64,000 nucleotides of DNA. Source: Acidimicrobiia bacterium. GTDB taxonomy: Bacteria > Actinomycetota > Acidimicrobiia > Acidimicrobiales > Poriferisodalaceae. The position numbers and the translations under genes are program-made. Numbering within the stretch: the stretch's first letter is position 1; each line of letters starts with the position of its first letter. The notes below the pieces were generated by a model. It had not been told where the DNA came from. It ran no database searches and saw only the letters and a program-made list of their open reading frames with translations. The stretch spans positions 186,001 to 250,000 of the forward strand of contig JAJEEO010000012.1 in assembly GCA_022820925.1 (NCBI GenBank), in the 5' to 3' direction. This document shows positions 34,762 to 44,261 of the stretch, piece by piece.

Positions 34762-35483
34762 CCGTCCGGCAGCAGCTTCCCCGGCGCGTCGCCGCCCTGT
34801 TCGACGCAGACGCCGAACTGGCCTCCCGGCTGTCGGCGGCAGGCCTTGGGGGCACACCTGCGAGCTTTCGCGCGCGGCAGCTCGGTGGTGCCGTCGGGTC
34901 GCTTGCAGCTTGCGCGACGGCGCTCAGCCTTGCGGGTGCAAGTGCAGCGCTCGCACTGGGCGGGGCGCTGGCCGCCGGCGGCGCCGCATACGGCATCTGT
35001 GAGCAGCGTCTGAGTGCGCAGGTGGCAGCCCGGCGTGCTCTCATCACCGAGGAGCTGCCGATCGTTGCCGAGCACATCGGCATGCTGCTGGCCAGTGGCA
35101 TGTCGCTGACCGGCGCCCTGCGAGCTGCATCCCAGCGCGGCAAGGGATTCTGCGCTGCCGATCTCGAGCGGGTCACCGCCCAGGTGTCGGGCGGCAGTTC
35201 GGTCGAGATGGCCTTGGCCGAATGGGCCGACGTCGCCGGCTCGGCTGAGATCCGGAGATTCGTCGGCGTGCTCACGCTGCACTCGGACGCGACCGACATC
35301 GCCGCACTGGTCGCGGACGAGGCCCGCTCCGCCCGTTTGGAGGCCCACCGTCGCCTCATCGAGCGCATCGAGCGCCGCAACGAGCAGGTGTGGATCCCCG
35401 TCACGGTTGCAGCGCTGGTTCCAGGAGCGGTCCTGCTGGCGATCCCCTTCAGCGATGCCCTGCGTGACTACGCGGCGCTGTGA
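34758..35483 (+). CDS. tadC: Tad pilus inner-membrane platform protein, TadC-like
   Basis: A 241-residue partner of the TadB-like protein. GTG 34758 overlaps the preceding stop by four bases (GTGA). A T2SSF-like domain is visible: EELPIVAEHIGMLLASGMSLTGAL, QVSGGSSVEMALAEWAD, then DEARSARLEAHRRLIERIERR before the last helix (VAALVPGAVLLAIPF). Hydrophobic helices flank the domain. The residues usually match TadC of actinobacteria, but it is shorter than proteobacterial forms. Confidence 0.78.
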   Translation: MTVRQQLPRRVAALFDADAELASRLSAAGLGGTPASFRARQLGGAVGSLAACATALSLAGASAALALGGALAAGGAAYGICEQRLSAQVAARRALITEELPIVAEHIGMLLASGMSLTGALRAASQRGKGFCAADLERVTAQVSGGSSVEMALAEWADVAGSAEIRRFVGVLTLHSDATDIAALVADEARSARLEAHRRLIERIERRNEQVWIPVTVAALVPGAVLLAIPFSDALRDYAAL

Positions 35484-35546
35484 CGGTCACCACGCCATGT
35501 CTCCCCAGGCCAGCCCCAGTACCGGCTTCCACGGAAAGGACATGTG

Positions 35547-35855
35547 ATGGAAGTGACATTGTTGGCGACTCTCGGGCACTCCGCCCTCACGATTGCGCCC
35601 GAATACGGCCTCGCCGCGCTCAGCGCAGTGTGTGCCAGCAGCGGCCTCCGCGCGTTCGAGGTCCACAGCACGCCCACCTTGCTGTGGCGCCGCCGCAGAC
35701 CCGGACGCGATGAACACGGGGAGGGGGTGATCTCGGCGGCAATCGCCGTTCTGATCATCGCCTCGCTGGGCGCCCTCATGTGGGTCGGTTTCAAGACGCT
35801 GTGGGAAAACGCGGAGGAGACCACCAATTCTGAGATCTCCAAGATCGGCAAGTGA
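35547..35855 (+). CDS. Small single-helix protein, candidate Flp-type pilin
   Basis: A 102-residue protein with AAAGGA 6 nt before ATG 35547. One hydrophobic helix (VISAAIAVLIIASLGALMW) follows DEHGEG, where a prepilin peptidase could cut after Gly, then a short polar tail (LWENAEETTNSEISKIGK). Size, single helix and place after tadC suggest the major pilin. Against this, the expected Glu at mature position 5 is not seen, and about 60 residues precede the helix where Flp leaders are usually far shorter. It may be a noncanonical pilin or a minor component. Confidence 0.55.
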   Translation: MEVTLLATLGHSALTIAPEYGLAALSAVCASSGLRAFEVHSTPTLLWRRRRPGRDEHGEGVISAAIAVLIIASLGALMWVGFKTLWENAEETTNSEISKIGK

Positions 35856-36253
35856 TGCGGTCCCGCGGCGAGGACGGTGTCGGGCTCGTTGCGCTGCCCT
35901 GGAGCGTGCTGGCGTTCGGGGCGTTCCTGATGCTGGCGGTCCAGGTCGCAGTACATCTCTATGCCACCTCGATCGTGACCGCAACGGGTCACGAGGCAAC
36001 GCGACGTGCCGCGTTCGATGGCGAGAGCCAGACAGCCCAGGCCGATGCAGAGCGATGGCTGCGATCCCGCATCGGATCGTCGATGGACATCGAGTCGATC
36101 CGGTGGACCACGACCACCGAGGTCGTCGCACTGGAGGTGGTGGCGAGACCCCCGAACCTGCTCCTCGATGCCACCGCGCTCTCGAGCCTGCGGAGCATCG
36201 AGCGGAGGTTCGAGATGCGTCGAGAGCTGGCTCGATTCGGTCCGGCTGATTGA
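35855..36253 (+). CDS. TadE-like pilus protein
   Basis: A 132-residue protein with a short basic leader (MRSRGEDG), one hydrophobic helix (VGLVALPWSVLAFGAFLMLAV), and a mixed polar C-terminal domain. This is the layout of TadE pseudopilins. The ATG overlaps the previous stop (TGATG). The glutamate usual in the TadE processing site is displaced into the leader (RGEDG), so its processing is uncertain. Confidence 0.65.
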   Translation: MRSRGEDGVGLVALPWSVLAFGAFLMLAVQVAVHLYATSIVTATGHEATRRAAFDGESQTAQADAERWLRSRIGSSMDIESIRWTTTTEVVALEVVARPPNLLLDATALSSLRSIERRFEMRRELARFGPAD

Positions 36254-36263
36254 GCCGCACACG

Positions 36264-36716
36264 GTGGCTGATACAAGGAACGAATCCGGTCTCGTCGGGG
36301 CCGAAGTGCTGCCGTTCGTGGTGCTGGTGTTCGTCGTCGGCACGCTGGTCTTCGCCCAAGCGTGGGCGGCGCTGGATGCCAAGCTGGCCGCTGCCTCCGG
36401 GGCTCGCGAAGCCGTCCGGACATTCGTCGAGCACCCTGGCCGCGGCTCAGCGGACGCCACCGGCGCTGCCGTCGCCGTGGGCACCCGGGCGATCTCCGGC
36501 TACTCCATCAACGGCGACGGGACCATCGCTGCGGTCGGCACACCGCGACTGCGTCGCTGCGAGCGGGTGACGTTCGCAGCCAGCCTGGAAGTCCCCCGGC
36601 TCGCCCTGCCGCACCCACGCAGGTCTCCGGCCGTCGTGCGTGCCCGCGCCAGCGAGATCGTCGATCCGTTCCGGCATGGACTGGGCGGGCGGGCGCCCTG
36701 CCGACTGCCGTCCTGA
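36264..36716 (+). CDS. TadE-like pilus protein with conserved glutamate
   Basis: A 150-residue protein from GTG 36264, 10 bp after the preceding gene. The leader RNESG is followed by LVGAEVLPFVVLVFVVGTLVFAQ, with Glu placed as in TadE/TadF processing sites. The C-terminal part is polar with one cysteine pair (RRCERV and APCRLPS). No ribosome site is obvious, so coupling to the upstream gene is likely. It is probably a minor pilin or pseudopilin. Confidence 0.6.
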   Translation: MADTRNESGLVGAEVLPFVVLVFVVGTLVFAQAWAALDAKLAAASGAREAVRTFVEHPGRGSADATGAAVAVGTRAISGYSINGDGTIAAVGTPRLRRCERVTFAASLEVPRLALPHPRRSPAVVRARASEIVDPFRHGLGGRAPCRLPS

Positions 36717-36729
36717 ACAACTCGCGACG

Positions 36730-37206
36730 ATGGGCCAGCGCCAAGCCGAAGCGGCCGTCAGCCGAAGTTGCGAGCGGGGCACGGCCTTGCTGCTGGTGCC
36801 GGTGGGCGTGCTGATCGTGACGCTGCTGGCGAGCATCACGATCGACAGCGCCGCCGCCTTCGTTGCCCAGCGCGAAGCCGCCTCAGCAGCGTCGTCGCTC
36901 GCGAACGATCTGGTCACGCTCGCCGTCGACGAGAGTGCCCTACGCCGCCAAGGCGTGTACCGGCTGGATCCTTTCCGCCTCCGGCACCTGCGAGCGTGGG
37001 CGCAGCGCACGACCTCCGACCGTGTGTCTGCAGTCTTCGAGCCCGGCTCGATCACCGTGACCGTGTCGCAGGCAGGGCCTGCGGCAGTGCGTGTCTCCGT
37101 CTCCGGCTCGGCACGGCGGATCATCGGCTTGATCGGGAGCGTTCAAGGCTCGGCGACGAGACGCATCGAGGCCGAGACAACGGGACGCATCCGACTCTCG
37201 GGATGA
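36730..37206 (+). CDS. TadG-like/pilus-assembly membrane protein
   Basis: A 158-residue protein with SCERGTALLLVPVGVLIVTLL followed by ASITIDSAAAFVAQREAASAAS, the pattern seen in TadG-like proteins where a membrane helix leads into an A/S-rich, D-containing stretch (helicase-like 'DSAAA' motif in Flp assembly proteins). The rest resembles a compact beta-rich domain. ATG 36730 lies 13 bp after the upstream stop. It is the last pilus gene before the pseudokinase, and much shorter than proteobacterial TadG (no von Willebrand domain). Confidence 0.6.
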   Translation: MGQRQAEAAVSRSCERGTALLLVPVGVLIVTLLASITIDSAAAFVAQREAASAASSLANDLVTLAVDESALRRQGVYRLDPFRLRHLRAWAQRTTSDRVSAVFEPGSITVTVSQAGPAAVRVSVSGSARRIIGLIGSVQGSATRRIEAETTGRIRLSG

Positions 37207-37279
37207 CCGGATGAGCCACAGAGGCCATCAATAGTGAATTGATTTGAGTTTGTTCTATAGCTTTTTGTAGCTTTTCGTG

Positions 37280-38521
37280 ATGCTGAGGAGCCCGACAGTC
37301 CGCGATGATGGGACCGGCAGTGCCGTCCTGGTGAAGCACGCCACGGGCGCCGAACGTTCCCGGCTGCGCCACGAGGCCGAACTGCTCGACACCATTCGCA
37401 TCGAGGGTGTGGTCACCGCGGTCGGGTTCGACGACGTCGACGGTCGCTGCGAGCTTCGCTTGCAGTATCTCGAAGCGGCCACGCTCGCCGAGCACCCGCC
37501 CCTCGGTCTGTCCGATGCGCTCGATGTCCTCATCGCCACGGGCACGACGCTCGCCGAACTGCACCACCGGGGCGTCCGTCACGGCGCACTCAACCGTGAC
37601 CATGTCCTGCTCGCCCGACCCCTGCGTCCCGTGCTCTGCGGCTTCGGCGATGCGACAGGGCCGGCCGACGCCCAGCAGCATCTGCCCGGAACGGACCTCG
37701 CCGGCCTCGCCGCGATTGCCGAGACGGAACTCACACGCACTGATCGTGCGGTCTCAGTCGCGTCAGAGCGCCGGCACTGCGGCGACGCCCTGATCGCAAG
37801 CCGCGATCTCGCTGCCGCGGCGGCGGAGGCACCCCATGCCGGCGACGCGCTGCAGTCCTGGATCGCCCGCCTCGAAGCAATCCGTCACGCTGCGAATTCG
37901 GCCCCCCATGACGCCGAGGTCCGCCTCCCCCTGCTCGGGCCTGAGCGGGGCCCATCGGCGCGGGATCGCCGATGGATCGCCGCCGCTGCCTTGGCGGTCG
38001 CGCTCGTCATCGTCGCCGTCATCGCCTGGCGGGCGCTGAGCGGCGGGGAGATTCCCGAAGCCGTGAGCACGCCGCATCCGGCCAACGCGCCGATCGCTCC
38101 CATCACATCGATCGATGCGTCCGAAACGGATTCGCACGAGCCCGCCAGCGTGCCGCCGACCGAAGCTGACAGCGACGACAGCGCGCCGGCGCTTCCGACA
38201 ACGACGCCGATCCGCGACGTCTCCGCCCGCAGCGGCGCGACGCTGCTCTATGGCACCGCCCGCCATGAGTGTTCCCCAGGCGGCACGTCCGAGACCGCTG
38301 AAGGTGACCCCGGCGACGTCGACTGCTCAGAAACGCGACCGGGAGCGGATTCGGAAAATGAAGCCCTCGCGGGCCTCTTGACGTTGCCGAGCGGGCAATG
38401 GTCGCTCGCCGAGGCGGATGACCTGCCGAGCTTGAGCTGCGATGTCGTGGTGGTGCACTACGGCGAACTGAGCATCGATTCCGGGCAATCCACTCCGTCC
38501 TCGGCCGGCAGCGATTCCTGA
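37280..38521 (+). CDS. Membrane-anchored pseudokinase (Ser/Thr-kinase fold, catalytic residues missing)
   Basis: A 413-residue protein. Residues 1-215 follow a protein-kinase plan: candidate VAIK lysine Lys19 (AVLVKH), an alpha-C glutamate (RHEAEL), and LAELHHRGVRHG before the catalytic loop. The HRDLKxxN loop reads HGALNRDH (101-108), with Asp and Asn absent, and DFG reads GFG (121-123), so both catalytic Asps are lost. A single helix (232-252) leads to about 160 external residues rich in S, T, D and E with three cysteines. It follows the pilus genes after 73 bp of AT-rich DNA that may hold its own promoter. ATG 37280 or GTG 37277 is the start. Confidence 0.7.
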   Translation: MLRSPTVRDDGTGSAVLVKHATGAERSRLRHEAELLDTIRIEGVVTAVGFDDVDGRCELRLQYLEAATLAEHPPLGLSDALDVLIATGTTLAELHHRGVRHGALNRDHVLLARPLRPVLCGFGDATGPADAQQHLPGTDLAGLAAIAETELTRTDRAVSVASERRHCGDALIASRDLAAAAAEAPHAGDALQSWIARLEAIRHAANSAPHDAEVRLPLLGPERGPSARDRRWIAAAALAVALVIVAVIAWRALSGGEIPEAVSTPHPANAPIAPITSIDASETDSHEPASVPPTEADSDDSAPALPTTTPIRDVSARSGATLLYGTARHECSPGGTSETAEGDPGDVDCSETRPGADSENEALAGLLTLPSGQWSLAEADDLPSLSCDVVVVHYGELSIDSGQSTPSSAGSDS

Positions 38522-38528
38522 GGGCGTC

Positions 38529-39626
38529 CTATTCGGTCCCGTGCGGAGAGTGGTGCAGCCGGATGGCGACTTCGTTTGCCAGCAGGCGTCCCTGCACAGT
38601 CAGCCGGAGACGGCCGTCGCCGGCGGGCATCATCAGATCTGCCACGTCGTCGGGCACCGCTGCTGCGGGCACGCCTGCCGAGGTGCGCAGCGCAAGTTGC
38701 AGCGCCTCCAGCCGGCGCTCGTCGGGGTCGAGCGACTCGCTTCCCGCCTCAACTGAGGCCGCGGCCCTGATCGCCTCGATATAGCGCTCGGGAGTGCGCA
38801 CGCTCCAGAACCTGCGGCCGTTGCGGTGGCTGTGCGCCGCACAGCCGATGCCCGCATAGGAACCCTGCTGCCAATACAGCAGGTTGTGCCGGCAGTGCGC
38901 GCCGGGCCGAGCCCAATTGGAGATCTCATACATCTCGAAGCCAGCCTGCTCCAGCATCTCGTCGACAATCACGTACTTGTCGGCCATGTCGTCATCGTCG
39001 GGATGGCGAGAGGGATCGTCCCCCAGAAGCGTGCCCGGCTCAGGGGTCAGCCCGTACACACTGAGATGATCAGGTCCGAACGCGATCGCAGCAGTCAGCG
39101 ACCGTTCGCAGTCGGCAATCGACTCGGCGGGCGAGCCGAATATGAGATCGAGATTGAGCAGGCCGATGCCTGCGCTGCGGACGGCATCGACCGACGCAGC
39201 AACCATGGTCGGATCGTGCTGGCGGCCCAGCGCCGCGAGCACATGGGGCACCATCGACTGCACGCCAAGGCTGACGCGGTTCACGCCCATGTCGCAGTAG
39301 GCCCTCATCGCCGCAGGCGTAACCAGGTCTGGATTGCATTCGACCGTGATCTCTGCGCCGGGGGCCAGCGGCAGCTCGCCGAGCACCGCATCGAGCATCG
39401 ACGGTGCAACCAGATTGGGCGTGCCGCCGCCGAAGAACACCGACGTCACCGCCGGCATGCCCGCGGCCAGTTCTCGTGCCTGATCCCGGCAGCACGCCAT
39501 GTAGTCGGCCACCAGATGACTGCGGTCGGTCCAGGTCGCAAACGCGCAGTAATCGCAGCGATGGGTGCAGAACGGAACGTGGACATAGACGCCGAATGCG
39601 GGCCTCGCGCGGTCGACGTCAGTCAC
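38529..39626 (-). CDS. hemW: Radical SAM protein HemW (heme chaperone family)
   Basis: A 365-residue HemW. The radical SAM cluster cysteines are Cys20, Cys24 and Cys27 (CTHRCDYC, the CX3CX2C form), and GGGTPNLV follows. Later motifs VSLGVQSM and LIFGSPAES fit the family. HemW binds heme and helps its insertion; it is not the coproporphyrinogen oxidase HemN. GTG 39626 overlaps the stop of the XRE gene (GTGA), so it is translated with the dnaJ-side operon. Confidence 0.92.
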   Translation of the reverse strand: MTDVDRARPAFGVYVHVPFCTHRCDYCAFATWTDRSHLVADYMACCRDQARELAAGMPAVTSVFFGGGTPNLVAPSMLDAVLGELPLAPGAEITVECNPDLVTPAAMRAYCDMGVNRVSLGVQSMVPHVLAALGRQHDPTMVAASVDAVRSAGIGLLNLDLIFGSPAESIADCERSLTAAIAFGPDHLSVYGLTPEPGTLLGDDPSRHPDDDDMADKYVIVDEMLEQAGFEMYEISNWARPGAHCRHNLLYWQQGSYAGIGCAAHSHRNGRRFWSVRTPERYIEAIRAAASVEAGSESLDPDERRLEALQLALRTSAGVPAAAVPDDVADLMMPAGDGRLRLTVQGRLLANEVAIRLHHSPHGTE

Positions 39627-39913
39627 AGCACCGAATCGGGCGGGTAGCGCTGCGATGCCGCATGATCCCGATCACTGCCCTGATGATCGTCCGGCAGCAG
39701 CTCTGCGGGTGAGACGCCGTAGATCTCCGCCAGACGCACCAAGCGATGCACGGCCAGGCCACGCGTGCCCCGCTCGTATGCCCCGAGCACCGAGATGCGG
39801 AACTCGCCGCCGGAGGCTGCTTCCACATCGCCCAGTGTCATGCGACGTCGCTCGCGCGCCGAACGCAAGCGCTCCCCGACCAGCGCATCGATGTGCTGGC
39901 GGCGGCTGATCAT
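39623..39913 (-). CDS. XRE-family helix-turn-helix regulator
   Basis: A 96-residue protein with a Cro/C1 HTH: RLRSARERRRMTLGDVEAAS, then SVLGAYERGTRGLAVHRLV. The group includes the small BldD-type regulators of actinobacteria, but size alone does not prove that. ATG 39913 lies 1 bp after the dnaJ stop, and its own stop overlaps hemW, so it is probably cotranscribed. Targets unknown. Confidence 0.8.
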   Translation of the reverse strand: MISRRQHIDALVGERLRSARERRRMTLGDVEAASGGEFRISVLGAYERGTRGLAVHRLVRLAEIYGVSPAELLPDDHQGSDRDHAASQRYPPDSVL

Positions 39914-39914
39914 G

Positions 39915-41078
39915 TCAACGTCTGCTGCGCCGCTTGCGACGGTTGCGGGCGCGCGCTTCGCCGTCGACTTGATCCACATTCTCCGGGGGCCCTTCAGGGT
40001 CTGGCCCTCCCACCACAGTCTCGCCGCGCTCGGCCGCCACCTCTCGCAGCTTTGCAGCCTCGGCCTTCGAGAGCTTCCTGGGGATGTCCACTCTCACGAC
40101 CACATGCAGATCACCCCGGCCCCGCCCGTTCGATCGTGGCACGCCCAGCCCGTTCAAGCGGATCGTGTCATTGGGCTGCGTGCCTGCCTCCACGCGTAGT
40201 TCCTTGGAGCCATCGAGTGTCTCGAAAGTGAGGATCGTCCCGAGCGCCGCCTGCAGCATCGTCACCGGCAGTTCTGCCACGAGGCTGTCGCCCTGGCGCA
40301 CGAACACATCGGACTCCTGCACGCGCAGGTGCACATAGAGGTCGCCAGGCGGACCGCCATGGGGTCCCACTGAACCGCGGCCGCTCAGTCGAAGCGTGGC
40401 TCCCCCCTCCACGCCCGGCGGCACCCGCACGACCAGCGAGACCTGCTCGGCGCGGCGTCCTTCGCCCCTGCATGATCGGCACGGATCGGCAATCTCCTCG
40501 CCAATCCCGCGGCATCGCGGGCAGGGTGCCGTGGTCACCATCTGTCCCAGGAAGCTCTGGCGCACCTGTCGCACCTGGCCCACGCCTTCGCAGACGCTGC
40601 AGACGGTCGGCACGGTGCCCGGCGCGGCGCCCGAGCCGTCGCAGTCGTCGCATCTCACCTGCGCCCGTATGTCGATGGGACGATCAGCCCCGAAAACGGA
40701 TTCGGCAAAATCCAGGTCGATGACTGTCTCGTGGTCGTCGCCTCGTGGCGGCCCCGCCGGCCGTCGGGATCGGGACCCCCCGAACGGGTTGCCTCCGAAG
40801 AACGATTCGAAGATGTCACTCAGATCGAAATCGAAGGCGGGTCCGCCCATGCCGCCGCGCAATCCTTCGTGGCCGAACCGGTCATAGGACGCCCGTGCTT
40901 CGGGATCAGAGAGCACGGCGTAGGCCTCGCTGATCTCCTTGAAGCGGGCTTCGGCGCCGGCATCGCCCGGGTTCGCGTCGGGATGGTTCTCGCGTGCCTT
41001 CTGGCGGTATGCACGCTTGAGCTCGCCCTCGGTGGCATCACGGCTGACGCCGAGCAGCTCGTAGTAGTCGGCACGCAT
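39915..41078 (-). CDS. dnaJ: Chaperone DnaJ
   Basis: A 387-residue Hsp40. The J domain starts DYYELLGVSRDATEGELKRAY and has HPD in ENHPDANPGD. A G/F-rich segment (FESFFGGNPFGG) comes next, then four zinc motifs: CDDCDGSG, CSVCEGVG, CPRCRGIG and CRSCRGEG. ATG 41078 is chosen since upstream codons are non-conserved and it lies 11 bp after hrcA. It is a type I DnaJ and acts with DnaK (not in this window). Confidence 0.95.
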   Translation of the reverse strand: MRADYYELLGVSRDATEGELKRAYRQKARENHPDANPGDAGAEARFKEISEAYAVLSDPEARASYDRFGHEGLRGGMGGPAFDFDLSDIFESFFGGNPFGGSRSRRPAGPPRGDDHETVIDLDFAESVFGADRPIDIRAQVRCDDCDGSGAAPGTVPTVCSVCEGVGQVRQVRQSFLGQMVTTAPCPRCRGIGEEIADPCRSCRGEGRRAEQVSLVVRVPPGVEGGATLRLSGRGSVGPHGGPPGDLYVHLRVQESDVFVRQGDSLVAELPVTMLQAALGTILTFETLDGSKELRVEAGTQPNDTIRLNGLGVPRSNGRGRGDLHVVVRVDIPRKLSKAEAAKLREVAAERGETVVGGPDPEGPPENVDQVDGEARARNRRKRRSRR

Positions 41079-41089
41079 CGGGCGTGGGC

Positions 41090-42145
41090 TTAGTGGGGGG
41101 CAGTGCCCGCTGCGCCAGCGGGTACATGAGCACCGTCGCCGTCGCCGAGCGAGGCTGACAGTCGCCGGCTCACGGTGTGCACTGCTGCGAGTGCCTTGGG
41201 ATAGTCCATGCGCGTCGGGCCCAGCAGGCCCACGCTGCCGACAGTCTCGCCGTCGACCTCGTACGGCGCGACCACCACCGAGCACTCCGCGAGCGGCTGC
41301 ATGCCGGTCTCCGAGCCGATCGCCACGCTGAGCCCCCGATCCACCAGGCTGCGCAGCAGCGTCACCACCATGAGCTGCTCCTCCAGCACCGAGAGCACCG
41401 ACCGCAGTGACGACACGGCCTCGAACTGCTCGGTGATCTTGGCGGTGCCTCCCACGTAGAGCTCCCCGGAGGCGGGCTCGTCAGCAGCGAGTGCCGACAG
41501 CGCCGCATCCACCAACGCGTCGGTCGCAGCGTCGCCGGTTGCTTGCACCGCCAGCCGGCGCGAACGAGCCCGTCCGGTGAGCGCCTCGTTGAGCACGGCC
41601 GAGGCTGCCCCGGTGGCCGGTCCCTGGGCTGCAGCCACCAGTTCTGGACTGCTGTACACGTCGACGTAGGTGCGTTCCACCGCTCCTGACGACATCACCA
41701 GCACGACCAGCAGCCGCCCTCCGCCGAGGTCGACGAGCTGGGCGGAACGGATGGTGTCTCGGTCATGGCTGGGTGCCACGACCATTGCCGCGTACTCGGT
41801 GAGGTCCGACAGCAGCCGGCTCGTGTCGGAGAGCAGTTCTTCGATCTGTCCCTGGGCATGCGCAAAAAACGCACGCACCTGCTGGACGCCGGCGCTGTCC
41901 AGCGAGCCCGGTCCGAGGCCGTCCACGAAGTAGCGGTAGCCCGCTTCAGTGGGGACGCGCCCGGCGCTGGTGTGCGGCTGCGCCAGAAAGCCGGCGGCTT
42001 CGAGCGCCGCGAGATCGTTGCGCACCGTTGCCGGCGACACGTCGAGACGGGTCGTGGAGAGCACGGCGCCCGAGCCCACCGGCTGTGCGCTCTCGATGAA
42101 GTTCTCCACGACGGCTCGCAGCACCGTGGCTCTGCGCTCGTCCAT
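41090..42145 (-). CDS. hrcA: Heat-inducible transcription repressor HrcA
   Basis: A 351-residue HrcA, which represses heat-shock chaperone genes by binding CIRCE. The HTH region contains VSPATVRNDLAALEAAGFLAQ, followed by HTSAGRVPTEAGYRYFVD. The C-terminal GAF-like domain is complete. ATG 42145 has GGAGG 4 nt upstream; the GTG just before it would be too close. I looked for a CIRCE inverted repeat before it and did not find a convincing one. Confidence 0.95.
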   Translation of the reverse strand: MDERRATVLRAVVENFIESAQPVGSGAVLSTTRLDVSPATVRNDLAALEAAGFLAQPHTSAGRVPTEAGYRYFVDGLGPGSLDSAGVQQVRAFFAHAQGQIEELLSDTSRLLSDLTEYAAMVVAPSHDRDTIRSAQLVDLGGGRLLVVLVMSSGAVERTYVDVYSSPELVAAAQGPATGAASAVLNEALTGRARSRRLAVQATGDAATDALVDAALSALAADEPASGELYVGGTAKITEQFEAVSSLRSVLSVLEEQLMVVTLLRSLVDRGLSVAIGSETGMQPLAECSVVVAPYEVDGETVGSVGLLGPTRMDYPKALAAVHTVSRRLSASLGDGDGAHVPAGAAGTAPH

Positions 42146-42318
42146 CACACCTCCGCAGCCAATCCCGTGCGGACCGTCGCAGCTTGCCCCGCGATGCTAC
42201 CGATGCCTCTCACTGCCAGCAGGGGGAACAGCGAAGGAGGCCGCGGAGAACTCTGCGACATTGCGAACTGCTGGATCGCTGGAGCGGAGAGCTCCGTCGC
42301 CTCCGCAGCGGGCGCCTG

Positions 42319-44160
42319 TCACTGGTCGAGACGCAGCGCGGAAACAAAGGCCTCGTTCGGCACCTCGACGCGCCCGATGGCCTTCATCCGCTTCTTGCCC
42401 TCCTTCTGGCGCTCGAGCAGCTTGCGCTTGCGAGTGATGTCGCCGCCGTAGCACTTCGACAGCACGTCTTTGCGCTTGGCCTTGACGGTCTCGCGAGCGA
42501 TGATCCGGCCCCCGATGGCCGCCTGGATCGGCACGTCGAAGAGCTGGCGCGGGATGAGCTCGGCCAGCTTCGCTGTGATGGCCTTGCCGTAGGGATAGGC
42601 CCCGTCGCGGTGGCAGATGGCCGAGAACGCGTCGACTGGCTCGCTGTTGAGCAGGATGTCGACGCGCACCAGGCGCTCTGCCCGGTAGCCGGCGTGGTCA
42701 TAGTCCAAGCTGGCGTAGCCCTGTGTGCGGCTCTTGAGCTGGTCGAAGAAGTCGGTGACAACCTCCGCCAGCGGCAGCTCGTAACGCAGCTCGACACGCT
42801 CAGGCGAGAGATAGTCCATCTGGGACATCGAGCCCCGCCGCGACTGGCACAGGTCCATGACTGCGCCCGTGTAGGCGCTGGGCGTGAGGATGGACACGTT
42901 CAGCATGGGTTCTGCGATCTCGTCGACCTGCGCCGCAGGCGGCAGTTCCGACGGATTGTCGACCTCGACGTCGTCACCGTCGCTGGTCCGCACCCGGTAG
43001 GCAACCGAAGGGGCTGTCGCAATGAGCGACAGGTCGAATTCGCGTTCGAGCCGTTCCCGGACGATTTCCATGTGCAGCAAGCCGAGAAACCCGCATCGGA
43101 ACCCGAACCCCAGCGCGCCCGATGTCTCGGGCTCGAACGAGACCGACGCGTCGTTGAGCCGCAGCTTCGCCAGGGCGTCGCGCAGCTCGGGGTACTCGTC
43201 GCCGTCGACGGGATACAGGCCGCAGAAGACCATCGGCTTCGGATCGTCGTAGCCCTCGAGCGGGGCCTCTGCGGGAGCCACAGCAGAGGTCACGGTCTCG
43301 CCCGACCGGGCCTCCGCGACGTCCTTGATGCCTGCGATGAGATACCCGACTTCGCCGGGACCCAACTCGTCAGCCGGCGTCGCCGCCGGGACCCTCACGC
43401 CCACCTCCTCGGCAAGGTGGACGCCGCCGGCATGCATGAAGCGCAGTCGGTCTCCGGTGGCCAGTCGGCCGTTCATCACGCGCACCGAGGAGATCACGCC
43501 CCGGTACTGATCGAAATGGGAATCGAAGATCAAGGCCTGCAACGGGCCGTGCGGGTCGCCGCTCGGCGGCGGGATGCGCTCGACGATGGCGTCGAGCAGA
43601 GAGGGAACGCCGTCGCCGGTCTTCGCTGAGATCGCCAGCACCTCGCCGGCATCGATGCCCAGCACCCGCTCGATCTCCGACGCGTACAGGTCCGGGTCGG
43701 CCGCAGGCAAGTCGATCTTGTTGAGCACCGGCACGATGGCGAGATCCGCCTCGAGGGCCAGATAGCAGTTGGCCAATGTCTGAGCCTCGATGCCCTGAGC
43801 AGCATCGACGAGCAGCACGACGCCCTCGCACGCGGCCAGCGAGCGGCTCACCTCGTACCCGAAGTCGACGTGGCCGGGTGTGTCGATGAGATGCAGGGTG
43901 TGGCCGCGCCAGCCGACCCGCACGTTCTGCGCCTTGATGGTGATGCCGCGCTCGCGTTCGAGATCCATCGAATCGAGGTACTGGGCGCGCATGGAGCGCT
44001 CCTCCACTGCGCCGGTCAGCTCCAAGATCCGATCCGACAGCGTGGACTTGCCGTGATCGATGTGAGCAATGATTGAGAAATTGCGTATCGAAGCGGGGCC
44101 GGAGGATCCTGAGGCCCCGGAACCCTGCCGAATATCCGGCTCAGGGGGCACGTTGGGCAT
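42319..44160 (-). CDS. lepA: Elongation factor 4 (LepA)
   Basis: A 613-residue translational GTPase that back-translocates stalled ribosomes. G1 is AHIDHGKST, and [14 protein letters not shown] and [11 protein letters not shown] (G2-G4) are visible. The LepA-specific C-terminal domain ends in [21 protein letters not shown] sequence. ATG 44160 is chosen over GTG 44172 because the latter falls within a possible -10 (TACCGT). Divergent from rpsT. Confidence 0.95.
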   Translation of the reverse strand: MPNVPPEPDIRQGSGASGSSGPASIRNFSIIAHIDHGKSTLSDRILELTGAVEERSMRAQYLDSMDLERERGITIKAQNVRVGWRGHTLHLIDTPGHVDFGYEVSRSLAACEGVVLLVDAAQGIEAQTLANCYLALEADLAIVPVLNKIDLPAADPDLYASEIERVLGIDAGEVLAISAKTGDGVPSLLDAIVERIPPPSGDPHGPLQALIFDSHFDQYRGVISSVRVMNGRLATGDRLRFMHAGGVHLAEEVGVRVPAATPADELGPGEVGYLIAGIKDVAEARSGETVTSAVAPAEAPLEGYDDPKPMVFCGLYPVDGDEYPELRDALAKLRLNDASVSFEPETSGALGFGFRCGFLGLLHMEIVRERLEREFDLSLIATAPSVAYRVRTSDGDDVEVDNPSELPPAAQVDEIAEPMLNVSILTPSAYTGAVMDLCQSRRGSMSQMDYLSPERVELRYELPLAEVVTDFFDQLKSRTQGYASLDYDHAGYRAERLVRVDILLNSEPVDAFSAICHRDGAYPYGKAITAKLAELIPRQLFDVPIQAAIGGRIIARETVKAKRKDVLSKCYGGDITRKRKLLERQKEGKKRMKAIGRVEVPNEAFVSALRLDQ

Positions 44161-44261
44161 TGCAGGCCGCACGGTACCCTGCGGGGCCGGTTCAGCGACA
44201 GTTCGGTGCTGCTCGCCAGGCCTCTTGCCTGCCGGAACGACTCGCAGAAGGACTCGCCCGC

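Noticed and set aside
42149..42318. CIRCE element before hrcA
   Set aside because: A weak TGGCAG...TAGCA similarity was seen on the minus strand, but it does not match the CIRCE inverted repeat.
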